Assembly (NCBI GenBank): GCA_964540005.1
Contig: CAZILN010000132.1
Coordinates: 1-17,118, forward strand
Length of the DNA stretch: 17,118 bases
Direction of reading: 5' to 3'
Source: CAZILN01 sp964540005
Lineage (GTDB): Bacteria; Bacteroidota; Bacteroidia; Bacteroidales; SM23-62
How positions within the stretch are numbered: position 1 is the first letter of the stretch; each line of letters starts with the position of its first letter. Below, piece after piece: positions 14,501-17,118 of the stretch. The position numbers and the translations under genes were made by a program. The notes beneath the pieces were generated by a model, which did no database searches, was not told the origin of the DNA, and was given only the letters and a program-made list of their open reading frames with translations.

Positions 14501-17118
14501 ATAACTTCCTGGATTTTGATATCATCAATCCAGGAACAGCCAACATTGACTCATTCCGGATTGGATACCAGGTGAATGCGGAAACACCTGACAGTATGAG
14601 CTTTTATGTTTTTATTCCTTCATTGGGTTCCTACTCGGATGCATTCGAGATCACTGATTATTTTACCGATCCGGGGGAATATACCATCACTGCCTGGACT
14701 TCAATCTTGGGGGACCTGAACGATCAGAATGACAGCCTGTACATAACAGTGGTCAACCAGCCCCTGATATCAGAGAATCCATATATACAGGACTTTGAAA
14801 ACGACACCCATTACTGGGCGGCCGTCTTTGACTCTTATTCATCTGATGAAATGTATTATCCCAACGGGGAAGACCATCCTCCCGGATGGGAACTGGGCAT
14901 ACCCGAGGGCAGCGTGATCAACGCTGCGGCTTCCGGGACCAAAGCATGGTATACATACAACGATGGAGCTCCCTTCCAGGATGTTTCATACGTGGTGAGT
15001 CCCTGCTTTGATCTGAGTTCCTATACGAGGCCGGTTATTGAATTCAAGATGTGGCGGCAGCTTTCCAGTATGGATATGGGCGCAGCCCTTCAATATTCAA
15101 TCAATGGAGGCGAATGGAATTACATAGGCAATACAGACGATACACTGAACTGGTACACCGACCCGGGAGCTGACTTGTGGGTTATGGGCCGCTATGGAGA
15201 ACACATCGGCTGGAACGAGACACAGGATGCCGGATGGGTAACGGCCAGTCATGTGCTTAACGGACTTGGCGGACAGGAACATGTCAAGCTCAGGTTTGTC
15301 AGCCGCATACATGATAACTGGGATATGCTGGATGGCTTCGCCTTCGATGATGTCATGATCTATGACCTGGTTGCTGCAGAAGATGCCGCAGTAACGGCCA
15401 TTATTGCACCGGGTGCTGCCTGCGGATATACTGCTGCAGAAATAGTAGAGGTAGAGATCCATAATTCCGGAACGGATCCCATCAGTAATTTTGAGGTGTA
15501 TTACAGGCTGAATGCGGATGCACCTGTTAACGAGACTTTCACCGCAATTCTCCTGGCCGGTGAAACAGATACATTTACTTTCAGCACACCTCTCGACCTT
15601 TCTGCAATAGGCATGCATGAAATAGCGGTCTGGGTGGACCATCCGGGTGATCCATACCAGGATAATGATACCATGTGGAGCAATGTTCCTGCATTCCCGG
15701 TGATATCATCATACCCCTATACTGAGGATTTCGAAGGTGTAAATTACTGGCTGCCGTTGGGGCCCTATGGTTCATGGGAACTGGGAACCCCTTCAGGTAG
15801 CATTATCAATTCTGCCGCTTCAGGAACAAATGCATGGGTAACCAATTTAAGCGGTCAATACAGTGATTATGAACTGGGCTATGTGATCAGTCCCTGTATG
15901 GACTTCTCCACTCTGGCTGATCCTGTTTTTGAAATGAGTATATGGACAGATTGCAATGATCCCAATGATGGTGCATTTCTTGAATATTCTCTCGATAATG
16001 GCCAGAACTGGACACTTTTAGGTACATCTTCTGACCCGGACTGGTATAACTGGGAATCCGACCCCGGAGAAAACGGTCCTGCACGACTGGGTATAGTTGA
16101 TTACTGGACCCTGCAAAGTTTTGGCTGGTTCCAGGTGACACACAGCCTGGCTGAGATCGCGGGAGAACCGGAAGTGAGGTTGCGGATCACCTTTGCCAGT
16201 GATATTGGTGATTACGATGACGGTATTGCCTTCGATGACATCCAGATATATGATGATGCGATAGCGATTCCATGGGATTTAACGGGCATCACTGTCGATG
16301 GAATTGTTGATGAAAGCCTGTGGACAGGAGCACCTGTTGTAACGATAGATGGTGAGGGCCAGGGCGGGCCCACTGACCTGTCTGCCAGCTGGCGTGCCGC
16401 CTGGGATGCAGATAATCTATATGTCCTGGTAGAGGTAACGGATGACATCCTGTATAACGCGATTGGAACCGGTGCCGGTTCTGAAAATAATGACAATGTT
16501 GAGATCCTTTTTGACCTGCTATATGATAAAGATGGAAGCAACATCTATTTTAACGATAACAGGCAGCTGTTATTCATCTGGGATCTGGGTGATCAGGACG
16601 GATATAGTGATATTCAGGGATTGGAGTTTACGAATTCAACCGGTCCAGGCAACTATACATTTGAAATAAAAATTCCATGGGCCGGTTTACTGGAGAAAAA
16701 TGATATTACCATCCCCCTCAAAACAGGTACTGCCATAGGTTTTGATGTGGCAGTCACGGATAATGATGATCCTGATGTGGAAACAGTATTAAGATGGAAG
16801 AATGCTCAAAAGTTCAACCTTGACGGGGCAGGAACCATCGTCCTGGATGGAAGGCCGCCCATTGATTCCGATGCCGGACTGGCTGCCATCCTGTCCCCGG
16901 CTTTTACCCAGGCCGAATGCCAGCCCCCTCCACAGGATGTAACCATACGGATTGTTAATGAAGGAGAACAGGCCATTAGTGATTTCGATGTCGGATTCAG
17001 TATTGACAGCATTGAACAGTCCGTCGAAACAATCTCAGACATAATAAATCCCGGCGACACCCTTGTATATACTTTTACAACGCAGGCAGATCTTTATTCA
17101 ACGCAATTTTATATAACT
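8566..17118 (+). CDS. Giant secreted multidomain protein with six CARDB+MAM-like units (3' partial)
   Basis: An uninterrupted frame runs from the ATG at 8566 to the last base, giving 2851 codons without a stop; the end lies outside. The start gives a clear signal peptide (MKNRVLFLSLLLLAFF..., cut near AVKSQ), and the upstream bases are A-rich without Shine-Dalgarno. Domains by residue: starch-binding-like beta-sandwich (24-128, ANFNAWG and EYKFRI motifs); LamG/concanavalin-like (132-334, FDGTDDYIDYG, FTISAWI, GRIDDIRFYDRPLS); beta-helix-like region (about 340-773, LSIEPGTVIKAK, NNPIIFTSEN); six CARDB+MAM-like units (774-2565); CBM9/DOMON-like (2566-2765); and the start of a seventh CARDB (2768 on). 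From unit F onward the order and sequence match gene 1, so a propeller and a T9SS sorting domain are expected beyond the window (inference). Role inferred: glycan- or protein-binding surface protein. No catalytic residues were recognised. Confidence 0.95.
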   Translation, partial: MKNRVLFLSLLLLAFFIQAVKSQSTTVKFYLDMNGQIDMSNFIVGIDTVDVAANFNAWGIAADTLIPEGNGIYSVTYIDAFSIGEKLEYKFRINSSESTAEFQGGQATRTWIVQSNNDTIHHFYDDYIVNAGLTAYFPFSGNANDESGNGNNGTVNGGIVLDSDRFMRSDSSYFFDGTDDYIDYGSGLGLINNDNNFTISAWIYPNLLSPGQNTILSERDAGNNYELSIFDEALKFSFWSGSLETSITGPAGRFNRHEWFHVVITSGGGALQMWVDGQMDKEKGVSGNIDNNPSSNLLIGSTDGFSFMFMGRIDDIRFYDRPLSEEEVQTLYGMRNYSKKGRVLITDSDLYGNTTWTSDNIYVLDGMVYLESGTLSIEPGTVIKAKQTPSTGDMTSALIITRNARIEAKGNANNPIIFTSENDDPNDPWDMSHTSFSQWGGLYVLGSATLAYSEDSLLMPGFSDDRAYFGGYDDSHDAGTLSYVSIRFGGADIATDSHAKGLALAGIGSGTSIDHVEVFATGDDGFGIFGGTVDLKYLVSAFNTDDSYDYDLGWRGSGQFWFGIQSPDDADLALEGDGAYPASELPFSDPDIANVTLIGSGISSPTNNLLAVKLRSATGGKIINSIITDFPQYGIEVEDEPAGTVDARQRMEDGDLSLSGNIWYNFGNSDAFSSGSIIRPSDNAEDFDATFLVNHLNGNGNSLENPLINGISRTQSLSLDPRVNPVSPAFSNLSTYPADPFFDVVGFKGAFDNTNNWISQWTALSKMEYLGPINNDLTVIAIHPPGTGNQCALTSSETVTFEIHNLGQAAQSVYDLSYSVDGGSNWNPVTVNTLIEPDSYLLFDVNGIDLSAYGIYEIMAATILPGDENPGNDTLKSVIVNNKPVISSFPYNQDFEGGDGYWTIEGQNPSWELGTPAGDVIIGAASGTNAWMTGLNTHYNNNEQSWVESPCFDFSGLTAPVIEFKIWYYMNDYAGATIQYSLDGGDTWSPIGNNDDYLNWYNRKNSVLDFTGDQKGWLGSGEDWITARHTLDGLGGEPNVRFRVAMGSYIFGETQDGFAFDDISIFEMPSQDAGVTAITSPYTACSLSGTESIVIKVSNYGRDTIFDFWLYYQVDEDAPVGTQFSLDTIPVGETLSKTQGHSYNWSTYTSFTLKAWVDVAGDPHQDNDTLTETVINKPFVTVDDITPYFEDFESGDTTWSTPNHSESDNFSWEMGEPAGTVINDPGNTAWVTNPNGDHRSWETGFIESPCFSFYYLSDPIIEFKIWRDLENFSGACRLEASTGGSWAVIGDLGDHHNWYNEGYEGYMGFALNDLGWSNISDDGWITVRHALTSMGGQSYVKLRIIFYSQDNFEFAEGIAIDDIQIYQRPDIDMRLYEWVSPRSGYDLAPDETVTISLINEGAYPPSAAYLSYSIDGGASWKHDTLEEPPWSAGDTVFYTFSNPGDEADLSAYQAYSCIAKVEAPAEAFPDDDSITLNITNSPIISSYPYKQDFEGTHYWLPGGKDPSWELGTPAAPVIDHAWSETNAWVTNLTGPYNVEEQSWVEGPFFDFSLLNHPVIKLWKWDETWMNSAATFQYSVDSGMTWQQVGDIGTGDNWFNFNLNILSFLDNNVGWIGNDGEWLMAEHDLEFLAGEPDVKFRFAFGGCTNNDSEGFGFDDIIIYDAAYDGAIIELLHPVSGCGLAFDEKLQVVVQNQGTFSWPEYYLAYQVDGGPVKRDTVLAPLDPGQTFPFWFTDNEDTEDLSAIGTYNIKIWTEMPQEGWPENDTLFVVLENKPSINTFPYYQGFEGTHYWTAGGQNSSWQLGSPNGAVIDHRASGLNAWTTNLIGSYNQDEQSFVESPCFDFSGLSAPAIQIKIWNHTNNEAGAALQYSTDAGATWANVEGGGEQMNWYNAYLPALESMSGGSCWWGLFNDYWTVVKNLDFLAGSPDVRFRIVFASDVNANNIYDGFAFDDILIYERPPADAFLSHINGPVTRCGIDNFLDFDIINPGTANIDSFRIGYQVNAETPDSMSFYVFIPSLGSYSDAFEITDYFTDPGEYTITAWTSILGDLNDQNDSLYITVVNQPLISENPYIQDFENDTHYWAAVFDSYSSDEMYYPNGEDHPPGWELGIPEGSVINAAASGTKAWYTYNDGAPFQDVSYVVSPCFDLSSYTRPVIEFKMWRQLSSMDMGAALQYSINGGEWNYIGNTDDTLNWYTDPGADLWVMGRYGEHIGWNETQDAGWVTASHVLNGLGGQEHVKLRFVSRIHDNWDMLDGFAFDDVMIYDLVAAEDAAVTAIIAPGAACGYTAAEIVEVEIHNSGTDPISNFEVYYRLNADAPVNETFTAILLAGETDTFTFSTPLDLSAIGMHEIAVWVDHPGDPYQDNDTMWSNVPAFPVISSYPYTEDFEGVNYWLPLGPYGSWELGTPSGSIINSAASGTNAWVTNLSGQYSDYELGYVISPCMDFSTLADPVFEMSIWTDCNDPNDGAFLEYSLDNGQNWTLLGTSSDPDWYNWESDPGENGPARLGIVDYWTLQSFGWFQVTHSLAEIAGEPEVRLRITFASDIGDYDDGIAFDDIQIYDDAIAIPWDLTGITVDGIVDESLWTGAPVVTIDGEGQGGPTDLSASWRAAWDADNLYVLVEVTDDILYNAIGTGAGSENNDNVEILFDLLYDKDGSNIYFNDNRQLLFIWDLGDQDGYSDIQGLEFTNSTGPGNYTFEIKIPWAGLLEKNDITIPLKTGTAIGFDVAVTDNDDPDVETVLRWKNAQKFNLDGAGTIVLDGRPPIDSDAGLAAILSPAFTQAECQPPPQDVTIRIVNEGEQAISDFDVGFSIDSIEQSVETISDIINPGDTLVYTFTTQADLYSTQFYIT
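10885..16260 (+). repeat. Six tandem CARDB+MAM-like units within gene 3
   Basis: Units are A 10885-11778, B 11779-12672, C 12673-13563, D 13564-14448, E 14449-15378 and F 15379-16260, that is 298, 298, 297, 295, 310 and 294 residues. Each opens with a CARDB-like Ig-fold of about 110 residues (usually a Cys, then ETVTV-type strands, ending in an NKP/NQP-type linker). A MAM-like jelly-roll follows with FEG/DFE, SWELGTP, ESPCFDFS, LQYS.D.G, NWYN, a Trp-rich loop, GEP.V.FR and DGFAFDDI.IY. The units are divergent at protein level, so this is an old array. Unit E carries an insert after the HYW motif. Domain names are by motif recognition; the MAM assignment is less sure than the repeat itself. 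Confidence 0.9.
16150..17118 (+). repeat. Paralogous segment, gene 3 copy (MAM end, CBM9, CARDB)
   Basis: This is the counterpart of the gene 1 segment at 1-1070. The CBM9/DOMON-like domain (16261-16860) starts with the family-type VDGIVDESLW string. The window ends inside the following CARDB, at the same place in the architecture where gene 1 moves toward its propeller. Confidence 0.9.

Noticed and set aside
8566..17118. Possible frameshift or several smaller genes in the 8.5-kb gene 3 region
   Set aside because: Translation in one frame from 8566 to the last base shows no stop codon, and domain boundaries follow one another without a break.

Overview
The window looks like chromosomal DNA of a Bacteroidota (Bacteroidetes) member that uses the type IX secretion system (T9SS). 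The evidence is two C-terminal T9SS type A sorting domains (YPNP-type), a SprB repeat, and modules typical of secreted Bacteroidota proteins: PKD, CARDB-like, MAM-like, CBM9-like, LamG and a secreted propeller. Start codons lie behind A/T-rich sequence with no clear Shine-Dalgarno, which also fits this phylum. GC is moderate by eye. Genus or species cannot be named from the sequence.

The window is almost completely filled by three very large co-directional (+) genes for secreted or surface proteins. No enzyme catalytic domain, RNA gene, CRISPR array or mobile element was seen. Gene 1 (1-3224, 5' end outside the window) ends a giant protein: MAM-like tail, CBM9/DOMON-like domain, CARDB-like domain, seven-bladed propeller, two GWN repeats, a 'TGNGLDHMN' domain and a T9SS sorting domain. 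Gene 2 (3331-8157, complete, 1608 aa) has a signal peptide, the same TGNGLDHMN domain, one PKD/REJ-like domain, five cadherin-like repeats of 91 aa, one SprB repeat, nine PKD-like domains and a T9SS sorting domain. Gene 3 (8566 to the window end, at least 2851 aa, 3' end outside) has a signal peptide, a starch-binding-like beta-sandwich, LamG, a beta-helix-like region, six tandem CARDB+MAM units of about 297 aa, a CBM9-like domain and the start of a seventh CARDB.

The two window ends are homologous. Gene 1 from its first base and gene 3 from about 16150 share the order MAM end, CBM9, CARDB, with strongly conserved protein sequence. The locus is therefore a family of giant paralogs with gene 2 between two of them. 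Gene 2 is tied to gene 1 by the shared TGNGLDHMN domain.

The 106-base gap between genes 1 and 2 holds a nested hairpin and no clear promoter, so read-through is possible. The 408-base gap before gene 3 holds a weak Bacteroidota-type promoter candidate and an unusual cluster of six TCTCA pentamers. Inference: the three products are T9SS cargo displayed at the cell surface or released, acting in adhesion and glycan or calcium-dependent contacts. No function is proven by the sequence.
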